From assembly GCA_964386705.1 (NCBI GenBank), contig CAYLTY010000003.1:1-64000 (forward strand): a stretch of 64,000 nt of DNA, in the 5' to 3' direction. The stretch comes from AM-0621 sp964386705 (GTDB taxonomy: Bacteria; Planctomycetota; Planctomycetia; Planctomycetales; Planctomycetaceae). Position numbers and translations under genes: made by a program. This document shows, one piece after another, positions 45,220 to 53,844 of the stretch. Position 1 is the stretch's first letter, and every line of letters begins with the position of its first letter. Under the pieces are notes generated by a model that worked only from the letters and a program-made list of their open reading frames with translations, was not told the origin of the DNA and did not search any database.

Positions 45220-46212
45220 CTACCACTGTAGCCATTGTCGCAGCTCCTCTGAGATTTTGGCATCTTGAGCGACCTTTGTAAGGACGCGCCCCAATCCGTC
45301 GGCGAAACGACCTGAGTCCTTTTCATGTTGGTAGAGCAATTCATCCAGCCCAACATTGTTGGTTTCCGGTGTTTCGACCACATATCCACTCTCGGTGTCC
45401 TCTTGATAGTGGAAAGTGCATCCCAGAACTGGCGCCCGCATCAAGTAAACGCTGGAAAACTCACGGTTGTTGCCTCCATGAGGCAAGGGGCTGTCGATGG
45501 TAAAGCTGTACTCTTGCCCCAATCGCCGCAACTGGCCCAAGCTCCACGCTAAGGGATTATTACCTATCGACTGGCGGAGTTCCGAGTTCGCCTCCCGGAG
45601 TGCAGTTTCAAGCGACGATCGATCCCCAGGTGTTTCATGACCACCAAACGCGTCGAGTTGTCCGGCAAAGAGCACATCGGAATGGCGATACTGAACGACT
45701 AATGTTCCAGGACTTTGGCTAAGCAGTAGAATCACAGTGCGATGCATGAGTCCGTTCCGATGGACCGTTGAGTAGAGTTCCGGCTCCAACTCCTGATTAT
45801 CCTGATCGACAACGCGAATCAGAGTGTCGCCAGCTCCGTTCGGAAACGTTGGCGAACGGGCCACTCCAGCTTGGAACAAAAACTGTGCGATCTCCCCGTG
45901 CCCCGAAGCCGAGGCCTGCGCGATCTGATGAATAAGCTCTTGATCGCTGAGAGCTGCGAGCCTGCCCAGAATGGAGGTGGCTCCGACTGGCCGAGTGAGT
46001 TCAGCCGCTGTTGTGCCCAATGTTGTGGCGAGGCGGTGAAGTATGGCGCGCTGGATCGATTCCGTCAGGTTCTTGCTATTAGACTTATCTCGAATCGTTC
46101 TTTCCGAGACGTCGCTAGCAATGGCCAATTCCTTCGCAGTGATGCATTTCATGGCCATGAAATAATTTAACGTCTTGGGATAAATTAATTCGGTTCCGTT
46201 TTTACTATCCAT
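45220..46212 (-). CDS. HTH-Nudix regulator-like protein
   Basis: 330 residues. The N-terminal ~65 residues form a helix-turn-helix of XRE/phage-repressor type (ITAKELAIASDVSERTIRDK, ending LATTLGTTAAELTR). The rest is a Nudix fold: DAFGGHETPGDRSSLETALR then EANSELRQ, where one of the paired metal-binding glutamates (REUxEE) is Ser, so hydrolysis may be weak or lost. Nudix-HTH fusions such as NrtR use the Nudix part to sense a nucleotide. The C-terminus (GRFADGLGRVLTKVAQD) resembles that of the neighbouring Nudix protein, pointing to shared ancestry or a shared partner. It lies 83 bases downstream of that gene, on the same strand. Start: ATG 46212, preceded by a weak AGG. Confidence 0.8.
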   Translation of the reverse strand: MDSKNGTELIYPKTLNYFMAMKCITAKELAIASDVSERTIRDKSNSKNLTESIQRAILHRLATTLGTTAAELTRPVGATSILGRLAALSDQELIHQIAQASASGHGEIAQFLFQAGVARSPTFPNGAGDTLIRVVDQDNQELEPELYSTVHRNGLMHRTVILLLSQSPGTLVVQYRHSDVLFAGQLDAFGGHETPGDRSSLETALREANSELRQSIGNNPLAWSLGQLRRLGQEYSFTIDSPLPHGGNNREFSSVYLMRAPVLGCTFHYQEDTESGYVVETPETNNVGLDELLYQHEKDSGRFADGLGRVLTKVAQDAKISEELRQWLQW

Positions 46213-46295
46213 TCTTGAGCCTGTAAGAAAAGAAGCTCTGGGGAAAGAATCTAGAGATGAGAGCCCCGATGGGCGCTCATCTCCTTCACTGGGTG

Positions 46296-46955
46296 CTACG
46301 CGTTCGCCGCGATGCATTCCTTGAAACGCCGCGTCACTGGGTCGGTGGAGTCGAGTAGCCGCTTAAGCAGCCGTCCTGCCCCATCGGCATAGTTCTGTGG
46401 GCTCTTCGCATAGTCAGCTTTCAAGTCATCGAGTGTCAGGGCGCGCTGGTTGAGTTTCTCGTGCCGCCCGTGATCTCCCTCGTCCGCACACGACACCCGC
46501 ACATCCTCGGGTACAAACAAGCAATACCCGGTGCTAAGTTCCATGTTAAGTTCTGACTCTGCGTACAGTTCCCCGTAGTCGGTAAAACGAACGAGCGCCA
46601 AGTCATCTACTAGCAGAGGCTCCCCATCCTTGGTAAGCCGCGCTTCTTCAGATGCTTCTCTCAGAGCGGCGCAATCAATTACCTGCTGCAGCAAGTCGGG
46701 GTTATTGATAGCGCGCATGTCAGCGGTGACGTGCCCGCCCAGGATATCAAATGCGCCTGGATAAAGCCTCTTGGTATGGGGCCGCTGCATAAGGATGATC
46801 TTCATCATCGGACAGAGCATGAGCACGATCAGCACCGTGGTGTGTACTATCCTATGCGCATGCGCATACGGGTAACTAACCAGGCCCCCGGCATTAAGCC
46901 GGTTCTCCTTGTTCATCTCTACTGCAAATAGCAGTTCTTCGAGTAGTCGCTTCAT
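46296..46955 (-). CDS. Nudix hydrolase
   Basis: 219 residues. The Nudix box is present with an extended loop: DILGGHVTADM ... then CAALREASEEARL, in which REASEE keeps all metal-binding glutamates, so it should be active on a nucleoside diphosphate linked to X. An N-terminal extension (MKRLLEELLFAVEMNKENRL) and the C-terminal NYADGAGRLLKRLLD are extra to the core. It is followed by the HTH-Nudix gene, which shares the C-terminal motif. Upstream at 47005-47018 there is a palindrome that could be an operator. The exact substrate is unknown. Confidence 0.88.
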   Translation of the reverse strand: MKRLLEELLFAVEMNKENRLNAGGLVSYPYAHAHRIVHTTVLIVLMLCPMMKIILMQRPHTKRLYPGAFDILGGHVTADMRAINNPDLLQQVIDCAALREASEEARLTKDGEPLLVDDLALVRFTDYGELYAESELNMELSTGYCLFVPEDVRVSCADEGDHGRHEKLNQRALTLDDLKADYAKSPQNYADGAGRLLKRLLDSTDPVTRRFKECIAANA

Positions 46956-47449
46956 CTCTTTCGGTCTCCGCGATAGTAAAAAATGTGAGATTGTTCAACT
47001 GAGAACGCTGGCCAGCGTGTTTGAATTGTGCGATTGGTTGGGGCGTCCTTGAATAGCGGCAAGTGCAAAACGCGAACTTTCTAACGCAGCTCTTTTTCCT
47101 CATTTTTCCATTCAGGCGATCAACCCTTGTTCGGTGAACGTTCAGCATCGCTGTCTGAAGTCCGCCACCGTGTTCCGCCGGAGAGAGATACGAGGTGTTC
47201 GGCTCGATGGGTGAAGGGCAAGAACACGAGTTAGATTGGAGGCAGAAAGCGCCGCGCATCTTGTCGCTGCGACGCCGCTAGACCGCAGACAGTCAACCGG
47301 GCACGCCCGTGATTGCCGACGGTCTAAACCTTCTGTTGATGGCGGTCAGGTACAACGTGATGATTGTTCCGCTATTGGACACGTTCTACGGAGCTTGGTA
47401 GCCAGTCAGCTCTATTTTGAAGATATCATTTATGCTGGAGGCGATCAGA
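46956..47449. other. Upstream region of the Nudix cassette
   Basis: 494 bases between the divergent Nudix and cyanophycinase-like genes, without a gene I can support. It holds the palindrome listed at 47005-47018, 50-63 bases before the Nudix start codon. Nothing else stands out. Confidence 0.5.
47005..47018. promoter_or_regulatory. Palindrome, possible operator of the Nudix/HTH cassette
   Basis: Perfect 14-base palindrome ACGCTGGCCAGCGT, set inside a wider inverted pair TTCAA (46994-46998) and TTGAA (47021-47025). Its position 50-63 bases upstream of the Nudix start suits an operator bound by the HTH protein of the same cassette. This is inference. Confidence 0.4.
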
Positions 47450-49426
47450 ATGCCCCAACCTGGGATGGCGTTGCGATTTCGACCTAGTCCTGTGCGTCGA
47501 CGTTGGTTGTCAGTTGCGCGGATTCTGATCGTGATCGCGGCTGTGATTCTATCACCGCTCGCGACGAGGGCGGATGAAAATCCATTTGGGCTACCGGCGC
47601 CGGATGATCAAAGTCGGCTCGGATCGGTCATGTTGCATGGCGGTGGGCAAGGCCTGCAGAGCGAGGTCCGCCACGAATTCGTGCGGCTGGCTGGTGGTCG
47701 GGATGCTCGCCTCCTGCTGCTGCCTTCCGAGATGTGCCAATTTGGCAAGGATGAAAACGGCGAATCGCGGGACAAGAGTGAATCCGCTGACGAGTACGAA
47801 AGCCGTCTCAGCCACTTCGCAACTTACGGCCGGTGGGTGGCGCTGCGCGAAGATCGCCAAGTCGCGGACTTTCAGTTTCTGTATCGCGATCCCAAGAACG
47901 ATCCCAACGACGCACGGTTCTTTGCGTTGCTCGAAAAGGCGACCGGCATCTGGATGCCAGCGCTCGATCAGGGAACGTTGCCGAACCTCTTCAAGAAAGA
48001 ACCTGCCAAGCAGGAGCTGTTTCAACGAGCTTTGCGGGAGATTGTGGCTCGCGGCGGCGTGGTGGGAGGACTTGGCGGCGGCATGGCAAGTCTGCCGGAA
48101 ACGATCATCGCCGGTGATGCCTCGAAGGATGAGGATGCTGACGGCTGGGTGCGTGCGGAACTGGACTTCGGATTGGGGCTGCTCAGCGGAGTGATCGTCG
48201 ATCAGACATTCAGTTCATGGAAGGGGCGCCTGGAGCGATTGACCGACTTGCTGCGCAACGGGCCGCGACTCGATCGTCTGCAGCGCAAACCGGGTATTGA
48301 ACGCCGCACGATTGGCCTGGGCGTCGAGGCACATACAGTTCTTATATTATCTGGTAATACCATCCGGGCGTTCGGCGAAGGACGCGGCCATATCTTTCTC
48401 AAGAGCAACGGCGATCGCACAATTACCTGGCGAACGCTCGAAGCCGGCGACGCGCCACTCGTCGTGCGAACGCAATCGGCGAGACTGCGGCGATTGGAAC
48501 ATGCTCAGGCCGATCCGGCGGGAGTCATCTTCAATCCGTTGGGTATTCCCGCTGCTCTCGACCCGTCTCGTCCGGGAACCGTCGTTCTGCACGGTGGCGG
48601 CGACACGGATGAAATCGTGGACACACTTCCGAAGCTCGCCGGTACGCCGAAGCCGAGGCTGGTGCATTGCCCGGCCGCGCGGCAAAGCTGCCGACCTCGC
48701 GACGGAGTGAGCACTCAGCAATTGGCTCAGCATCTGGAAGACACCTTCTTCGAGTGGCGACAGTTACAAACCCAGGGGCGGCTGAAGTCACTCTCGTTCG
48801 CCACTACGAATGATCCCGCCGATGCCAGCCGCGAGGAATTCGTTCGCGACCTGAAGCAAGCGGACGCTCTGTGGTTCTGCGGCGGCAATCAGCGACCGCT
48901 GGCTTATCTCTTCGTCGATCACCTGCGACCGACGCTGTTTCAACGTGAGGCTCTCCATATCGTTCGCCGAGGAGGCGTGATCGGCGGCTCATCCGCAGGC
49001 CTGGCGATCATGGCTGATGTCATGATCGAGGGAGATGATTCTGAAGACGGCGGACCAGCCGCAGCCAACTTGTCGCGAGGGCTCGGCGTCCTGAAACATT
49101 GCCTCGCCGAGCAACACTTCGACGCCCGCAGCGGTCGCATTGAACGCCTCACCGGCCTGCTGCGCGACCATAAGCGACTGGCCAACTTCGCTCCGACGTG
49201 CGAACCCAAGAAGATGATCGGCCTCGCGGTCGAAGAAGACACCGCCCTGATCGCTCAAGCCAACCGCCTGCGAGTCTCCGGCAAGAAGCTGGCGCACATC
49301 TTCCTGCAAGCCTCCGACCCGCGAGTCGTCACCTGGCACGCCCTCCAATCCGGCGACGCCGCCATCCTGCAACCCTCAGACAACGGCTACGTCCTGGAAC
49401 TCGAAGACTGGGTAGTTCACGAGTAG
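47450..49426 (+). CDS. Tandem cyanophycinase-like (peptidase S51) protein, secreted
   Basis: 658 residues. After a hydrophobic N-terminus (SVARILIVIAAVILSPLA) come two S51-like units. The second has the nucleophile motif GGSSAGLAIM and a catalytic-region EQHFDARSGRIERL. The first has the same frame of text but GGLGGGMAS instead of GxSAG, and DQTFSSWKGRLERL instead of xQHF, so it lacks both Ser and His and should be inactive. Cyanophycinases cut beta-Asp-Arg dipeptides off cyanophycin; homologues outside cyanophycin users probably cut other peptides. The start is ATG 47450 with GGAGG eight bases upstream. Confidence 0.88.
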   Translation: MPQPGMALRFRPSPVRRRWLSVARILIVIAAVILSPLATRADENPFGLPAPDDQSRLGSVMLHGGGQGLQSEVRHEFVRLAGGRDARLLLLPSEMCQFGKDENGESRDKSESADEYESRLSHFATYGRWVALREDRQVADFQFLYRDPKNDPNDARFFALLEKATGIWMPALDQGTLPNLFKKEPAKQELFQRALREIVARGGVVGGLGGGMASLPETIIAGDASKDEDADGWVRAELDFGLGLLSGVIVDQTFSSWKGRLERLTDLLRNGPRLDRLQRKPGIERRTIGLGVEAHTVLILSGNTIRAFGEGRGHIFLKSNGDRTITWRTLEAGDAPLVVRTQSARLRRLEHAQADPAGVIFNPLGIPAALDPSRPGTVVLHGGGDTDEIVDTLPKLAGTPKPRLVHCPAARQSCRPRDGVSTQQLAQHLEDTFFEWRQLQTQGRLKSLSFATTNDPADASREEFVRDLKQADALWFCGGNQRPLAYLFVDHLRPTLFQREALHIVRRGGVIGGSSAGLAIMADVMIEGDDSEDGGPAAANLSRGLGVLKHCLAEQHFDARSGRIERLTGLLRDHKRLANFAPTCEPKKMIGLAVEEDTALIAQANRLRVSGKKLAHIFLQASDPRVVTWHALQSGDAAILQPSDNGYVLELEDWVVHE

Positions 49427-49973
49427 TCTCAACTCGCCCGCGAGTTCGGTGATTTCTGGCCTTGGAGTGCTCCGGTTCGACGGAGCTTTCCATTCTTTGC
49501 GGCGCAGCGGTAACAGATGCCAAAGCGGCCCATGCCGTCATGAATCAGTGTCCGAAAAGGCTCTCATCCCAACTTGGTTGAACACTGGAGTTGCTCTCTT
49601 CAACCATCTTGATTCTCGCAAACATATGCAGGGCTAGATCGAGCCTCAGCACTTCAAGTTGGTCGCTCTAAATCAGAGTGTGGGAACGAAAAATATTCGC
49701 GAGATTTCCCACGCAACTAGGCGAGATCTACGATCTTTTAACGGTGGAATCCGTTTGCTGGGAGCACCGACTTCGCCTCTTCATGACCCTCGATTTCGAT
49801 GCCGTAATGGCGTGCCATTCTTCATCCACATGCCCAAGAATCTCAAAGATTTCCCTCGTTGATCACGGGGGCTTCGAGCGAAACCCAAGGCGTTGAGAGT
49901 TTCTGCTTCATCGTCTGCATGAAGTGAGTATCCCGACTCGATGTTACTCCAACCATCTCCAACCGAGGCAAGC
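49427..49973. other. Intergenic region before the EVE-HNH gene
   Basis: 547 bases without a supported gene. Just after the cyanophycinase-like stop codon, two small hairpins occur (AACTCG-CCCG-CGAGTT near 49434-49449 and GCTCCG...CGGAGC near 49468-49485), possibly ending transcription. The remaining part has short overlapping open frames on both strands with no motifs. Confidence 0.5.
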
Positions 49974-50885
49974 ATGGACCGATACTTCTTCTACAACACC
50001 AACATCCCGAGAGATCTCAGAAACGTTGATTTCTTGCTCAGAGAACGTTGCGCCATCACAAGTGGCGGTGCGAACTACGGCGAACAGCTTGCAAGTCTTG
50101 AAGTCGGCGACACCTTGTTGATGTACGAGAATGAGACTGGCTTTATTGGAGTCGGCACAGTTGTTGAAACTTGGGATGGCAACCAAGCCTCGCCCACGCC
50201 GTACTACCCAAATCGCGCCCCCGGCTTAGATGAGTATCGAATCACCGTGGATTGGGATCGCGAACTGACTTTGCAGCTGATGGACAACCCAATTAGCCTT
50301 GATGAACTACGGCAAGAATTTAAATCACCGAAATATACGCCGCGTGGAGTGCATTCCGCCGTACTCAAGATTGACAAACACAACGCGGCAGCGGCTCGGT
50401 TGGTCAAAGAACTTCGGACGCATCGCAGATCAGCGCCAACGAGCGAAATAGGAAGAGATATCCAGGAGACGACTAGTCGAAGTGACATCGGAGCGACGAC
50501 GAAAGCGACTCAAATTGAGTCTCGAATTGGTCAGGGCAAGTTTCGAGATGATGTGCTCAAACGATGGCAGGGTCGTTGTGCTGTAACGGGGTCAACGACT
50601 CGTGGTGCCATTCGAGCGTCGCACATCAAACCGTGGAGCAAATCGACCGACGAAGAGCGACTGGACCCCCACAACGGCATTCCGCTCATTGCCACGCTGG
50701 ATGCCCTCTTCGATGCGGGGCAGATCTCGTTTGACGCGACGGGCATGATGTTGGTTGCAGATACGCTGAGTGACGAAGAGCGACACATCCTCGGCGTCTC
50801 GAGGCCGTGTCGCATTAAGCCAGTATCCGCAGAGACCGCAATGTATCTTCAGTTGCATCGAACGACTCATGGATTTGCGAAATGA
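49974..50885 (+). CDS. EVE-like/HNH endonuclease fusion
   Basis: 303 residues. The N-terminal ~140 residues resemble the EVE/PUA-like fold (LEVGDTLLMYENETGFIGVG, later NPISLDELRQ and HSAVLKID), which reads modified bases in DNA or RNA. The C-terminal domain is HNH of the PF13391 type: CAVTG, RASHIKPW, LDPHNGIPL and ALFDAGQISFD. The EVE plus HNH combination is typical of modification-dependent (type IV) restriction enzymes, so the protein may cut foreign modified DNA. The start is ATG 49974 with GAGG six bases before. No modification methylase is adjacent. A housekeeping DNA-repair role is the alternative. Confidence 0.85.
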   Translation: MDRYFFYNTNIPRDLRNVDFLLRERCAITSGGANYGEQLASLEVGDTLLMYENETGFIGVGTVVETWDGNQASPTPYYPNRAPGLDEYRITVDWDRELTLQLMDNPISLDELRQEFKSPKYTPRGVHSAVLKIDKHNAAAARLVKELRTHRRSAPTSEIGRDIQETTSRSDIGATTKATQIESRIGQGKFRDDVLKRWQGRCAVTGSTTRGAIRASHIKPWSKSTDEERLDPHNGIPLIATLDALFDAGQISFDATGMMLVADTLSDEERHILGVSRPCRIKPVSAETAMYLQLHRTTHGFAK

Positions 50886-50978
50886 GCGAGGACTGTCTGG
50901 GTCATCCATGTAGCAAGTTACTCGGTTGATGCTCTCAAGATTGAAGCATCAGAAAGGCAACCTCATCCCAGTTGCAGA

Positions 50979-51488
50979 TCAACGCTGATCGAACACAGAA
51001 CTGGCTCGGACGAAAACGACTCGGTCGATAACCGTGGAAGGCAGAGTTGGGATGCCGGACTCAGGCGATGATCCTGTGCCGGCGTTTCCAATCGGCGCGC
51101 CATCCAGATCAAACCACGTTTCCCGATAGCAGCGAGACTGAAAGCGTTTGGCTGACGAGTCATATTCTACAGCAGCTCCCAATCGCCCATGAAAGGGTGC
51201 GAGAACCTTAATCTCGTGCGTGGCTGGATCGCGGCGGGCGTAGACGTAGCCGACGACGCGATCTCTCAGTCGTACCCAGGCGTCATGACGCGGCGCAGCG
51301 ATACCGAAGACTACAGGATCGCCATCCTCGGGAACCTGTGACACGGGTCCCACGGCCAGCCATTCCGAAACAGAATCGGGCCGTTCGGTGAGGGGCGAAG
51401 CCACGAACGCCAGCCCCACCGAGCCTACGAACAGGAATGGCACGATCAGCAGCACAACGGTCACGATCTGCGTGGCGGCTCTGTTCAT
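50979..51488 (-). CDS. Rieske-like membrane-anchored protein lacking iron-sulfur ligands
   Basis: 169 residues. An N-terminal helix (IVTVVLLIVPFLFVGSVGLA) anchors a soluble domain that reads like a Rieske fold: VLAPFHGRLGAAVEYDSS then FQSRCYRETWFDLDGAPI. In true Rieske proteins these are CTHLGC and CPCHGSxFD; here Cys and His ligands are replaced (HGRLGA; RCYRETWFD), so a 2Fe-2S cluster cannot be bound in the usual way. It may be a structural relative. It is divergent from the exo/endonuclease-type gene. Function unknown; alternative is an unrelated beta-rich secreted protein. Confidence 0.7.
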   Translation of the reverse strand: MNRAATQIVTVVLLIVPFLFVGSVGLAFVASPLTERPDSVSEWLAVGPVSQVPEDGDPVVFGIAAPRHDAWVRLRDRVVGYVYARRDPATHEIKVLAPFHGRLGAAVEYDSSAKRFQSRCYRETWFDLDGAPIGNAGTGSSPESGIPTLPSTVIDRVVFVRASSVFDQR

Positions 51489-51655
51489 GATGCGTACTAC
51501 TCAGAGCAAAGAGAGTTGCAACGGCCAGGCTTTATCTGACACGACACTGTGTCAATCTCATTTTTGCGAAGTCTTCATGTCAGATTCCGCTTGTGATTGG
51601 GTTAACAGAGCCAGAGTTCCGCGAACTTCTCAACCTTTCACTTCCGGGGTGTGAC

Positions 51656-52687
51656 ATGCGAAGACTTGTTTCGTCACTTGCAGTTCTGTTGGCGCTGGTT
51701 GCCAGCGCCCAGGCAGAAGTCATCAATGTTCTGTCATGGAATGTCGAAAGCGGCCAGGCCGAGCCCGAGGTCATTGCAGATCAGATCGGCGCGTTTGAGG
51801 GCTATGAGTTACTGGGATTCTCTGAAGTCGATCCAGACGATGCCGCCGGCTACGCATCTGCCTGCACCGAAGGAGAATCAGCCAACTTTGAGTTCCTGCT
51901 CGGCACCACGGGGAGCAACGACAGGTTGATGCTCGTCTGGAATTCCGACCGCTTCGAAGCGCTTCAGGAGCTTGAGTTGATGCATCTGCGAGCGCAAACC
52001 GGACGTGCGCCGCTGGCCGTGAAGCTGCGTGAAAGGAATACGACGAACACGTTCTGGTTCATGGTCAATCACCTGCATCGCGGCAGTGAAATCAAACGCA
52101 ACCAGCAGGCAGCCGGATTGCGTCAGTGGTTCATAGACCAGTCAATCCCCGTCGTCGCCTGTGGGGACTACAACATGGACGTTGTGCCCTCGACTGGACT
52201 GGGGAACGAAGCCTTTGACATCATTCGACAAGGCGACCACGTTCGCTGGGTGGAGCCACAGCCCCGGATACCAACGCAATCATCGGCTCATCAAAGCATT
52301 CTGGACTTCTTCTTCGTGAATGATGACGCCATCAGTTGGCAGATCAGTTCGAGAATCATCCGTATCCCGAGCGAGTTCGAGCCCGTGAACGAGAAGAGCG
52401 ACCATCGTCCCATCGATGCGACGATCAACATCCCCACGGTCACTCCGAGTCCGTTCACGCGAGGGCGCGGATTCGGCCCGCTGGCAGCGAACTCCACCGA
52501 GCGGCCAATTCGAGGAACGGCAGAGCGAAGCGGACACGAACGCGGTAACGGTATGAACACTCGCGAGCTTGAAATACGGCCTCGATCTTCTGACAACCGC
52601 AGCACTGACGAGGCGTTACTCGACGAGATCAAGCGCCTGCGCGAGCAGCTCGAACGATTGGAACAGAAAATTCGAGAGCGCCGTTAA
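51656..52687 (+). CDS. Secreted endonuclease/exonuclease/phosphatase-fold protein
   Basis: 343 residues. Signal peptide MRRLVSSLAVLLALVASAQA, then the EEP fold: VLSWNVESG, GFSEVDP, VNHLHRG, ACGDYNMD and KSDHRPIDAT. The metal and catalytic residues (Asn, Glu, His, Asp, Asn, Asp-His) are in place, so it should be an active phosphodiesterase or phosphatase on nucleic acid, lipid or inositol phosphate. The last 80 residues are polar and end in a short coiled coil (EALLDEIKRLREQLERLEQ). Start at ATG 51656, after GGGGTG. Confidence 0.9.
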   Translation: MRRLVSSLAVLLALVASAQAEVINVLSWNVESGQAEPEVIADQIGAFEGYELLGFSEVDPDDAAGYASACTEGESANFEFLLGTTGSNDRLMLVWNSDRFEALQELELMHLRAQTGRAPLAVKLRERNTTNTFWFMVNHLHRGSEIKRNQQAAGLRQWFIDQSIPVVACGDYNMDVVPSTGLGNEAFDIIRQGDHVRWVEPQPRIPTQSSAHQSILDFFFVNDDAISWQISSRIIRIPSEFEPVNEKSDHRPIDATINIPTVTPSPFTRGRGFGPLAANSTERPIRGTAERSGHERGNGMNTRELEIRPRSSDNRSTDEALLDEIKRLREQLERLEQKIRERR

Positions 52688-52702
52688 GCGTCGGGCCAAA
52701 AC

Positions 52703-52743
52703 CAGCAGCAGCAAGCCGCGCGTCTATCGCGAGCTTGCTGTTG
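52703..52743. terminator. Hairpin between convergent genes
   Basis: CAGCAGCAAGC (52706-52716) pairs with GCTTGCTGTTG (52733-52743) with one G-T pair, and the loop contains an inner CGCG/CGCG stem. It sits just after the stop of the exo/endonuclease-fold gene and before the DUF3592 stop, so it probably ends transcription from both sides. Confidence 0.5.
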
Positions 52744-52808
52744 TCTGAGCAATCCCTTCCGCGCGGCCGGCGGCATGACGCTCGGAGTCGTTGAGCACGA
52801 CTCGCTGA

Positions 52809-53225
52809 TTAACCAATGGCAATTGCTGACGCGGTGGGCGCGAGCAACTCCCAAACTGACGCCAATGTGACTCCCGTTCCCGTAGTCAGTAACCCAGCGG
52901 CGAACCAAGCATCTCGGCCGCGGCTGAACTCGGCGGAAGCAGGATCGCTGGGCGGGAAGTAGCCTCGAACTTGAGCTCCAACCACCCGCACTGGTCGCAC
53001 GGTGCCGCATTGGCCGCGGATCACCCATTCATGGTCGCCTGTTGTGAACGACACGCGCGGGTAGTAGTAGGTCGTTGCCTCACTTTGTTCGCAGTCGTGG
53101 CCGATGACTGTTCCTTGTGCAGAGCCGCTGGCCGCGATCGCGAACCGCAGCGTCGGGATCAGCAGCACCGCGCCGAAAGTTGCGGCCAGCAGTCCGAACA
53201 CAGCTGCGATCAGCCAGACGAGCAT
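52809..53225 (-). CDS. DUF3592-type membrane protein
   Basis: 138 residues. Two hydrophobic segments (LVWLIAAVFGLLAATFGAVL and AWFAAGLLTTGTGVTLAS) flank a beta-rich loop with YYPRVSFTTGDHEWVIRG and VRGYFPPSDP, the pattern of DUF3592 proteins. No function is known. GGGGAG lies just before the start. Starts 17 bases after the stop of a small upstream gene on the same strand, probably one transcript. Confidence 0.8.
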   Translation of the reverse strand: MLVWLIAAVFGLLAATFGAVLLIPTLRFAIAASGSAQGTVIGHDCEQSEATTYYYPRVSFTTGDHEWVIRGQCGTVRPVRVVGAQVRGYFPPSDPASAEFSRGRDAWFAAGLLTTGTGVTLASVWELLAPTASAIAIG

Positions 53226-53242
53226 GATGCTCCCCTTGCCGC

Positions 53243-53494
53243 TTATCCGCGGAGGTCACTCTCCAGCGCGAACCGCCAATAGCCACCCCTGGCCAGGCCA
53301 CGGCTGGAGACAATGGTGTGAGTCGCGCCTTCATCCGGCAGCGTTTCGTGCGGCTCCAGGATCATCGCATATCGCTCGCTGGGTCGCTGAGCGTCTTCGC
53401 AAATCGCCACTGAGGCTCGGGTGAAGCGATACGTCTTACGAACAAGAACGCTCCTGGTTCTGTCCGACAGTTCGTTTCTGATCGGCAGCGTCAT
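53243..53494 (-). CDS. Small hypothetical protein upstream of DUF3592 gene
   Basis: 83 residues (ATG 53494; no recognisable motif). Text such as RSVLVRKTYRFTRASVAICE and MILEPHETLPDEGATHTI reads like a compact soluble protein. The stop is 17 bases before the DUF3592 start, which supports a two-gene transcript. It is otherwise supported only by its open frame. Confidence 0.45.
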   Translation of the reverse strand: MTLPIRNELSDRTRSVLVRKTYRFTRASVAICEDAQRPSERYAMILEPHETLPDEGATHTIVSSRGLARGGYWRFALESDLRG

Positions 53495-53844
53495 ATCACA
53501 CCGTTTTCGACTCGCGGGAAGTTCGTCACGGCTTCGTGCCACCTCAGAACGCGCCGCAAGTCGCGCGTCCCCCGGTCGGATGATCCTTCTCAGAAACCTG
53601 CGCCGCGTAGGGTAACGCCCGCCCTCCGCAGTCCGTCAACCGTCAATGTTAAGAACGGCAATTTCGTCGAGCAGATCACGGAGGCCGCCGCTGCGACTGG
53701 CCTCGTTCGAACAGGTGTCAAGAGAACTGGCTTCCTGTACGGTGCCATGCGAGCGTGATCCGCGCGGCCGCTTCCATACTGGAATCCCGGTCATTCTTAA
53801 CGGTGTCCGCGGCTGCTGCCGTCTTGAATCAGGGAGTCTTCACG

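Noticed and set aside
46853..46868. 16-base palindrome TATGCGCATGCGCATA
   Set aside because: It lies inside the Nudix coding region, where it encodes Tyr-Ala-His-Ala-His; likely a by-product of alternating codons rather than a binding site.
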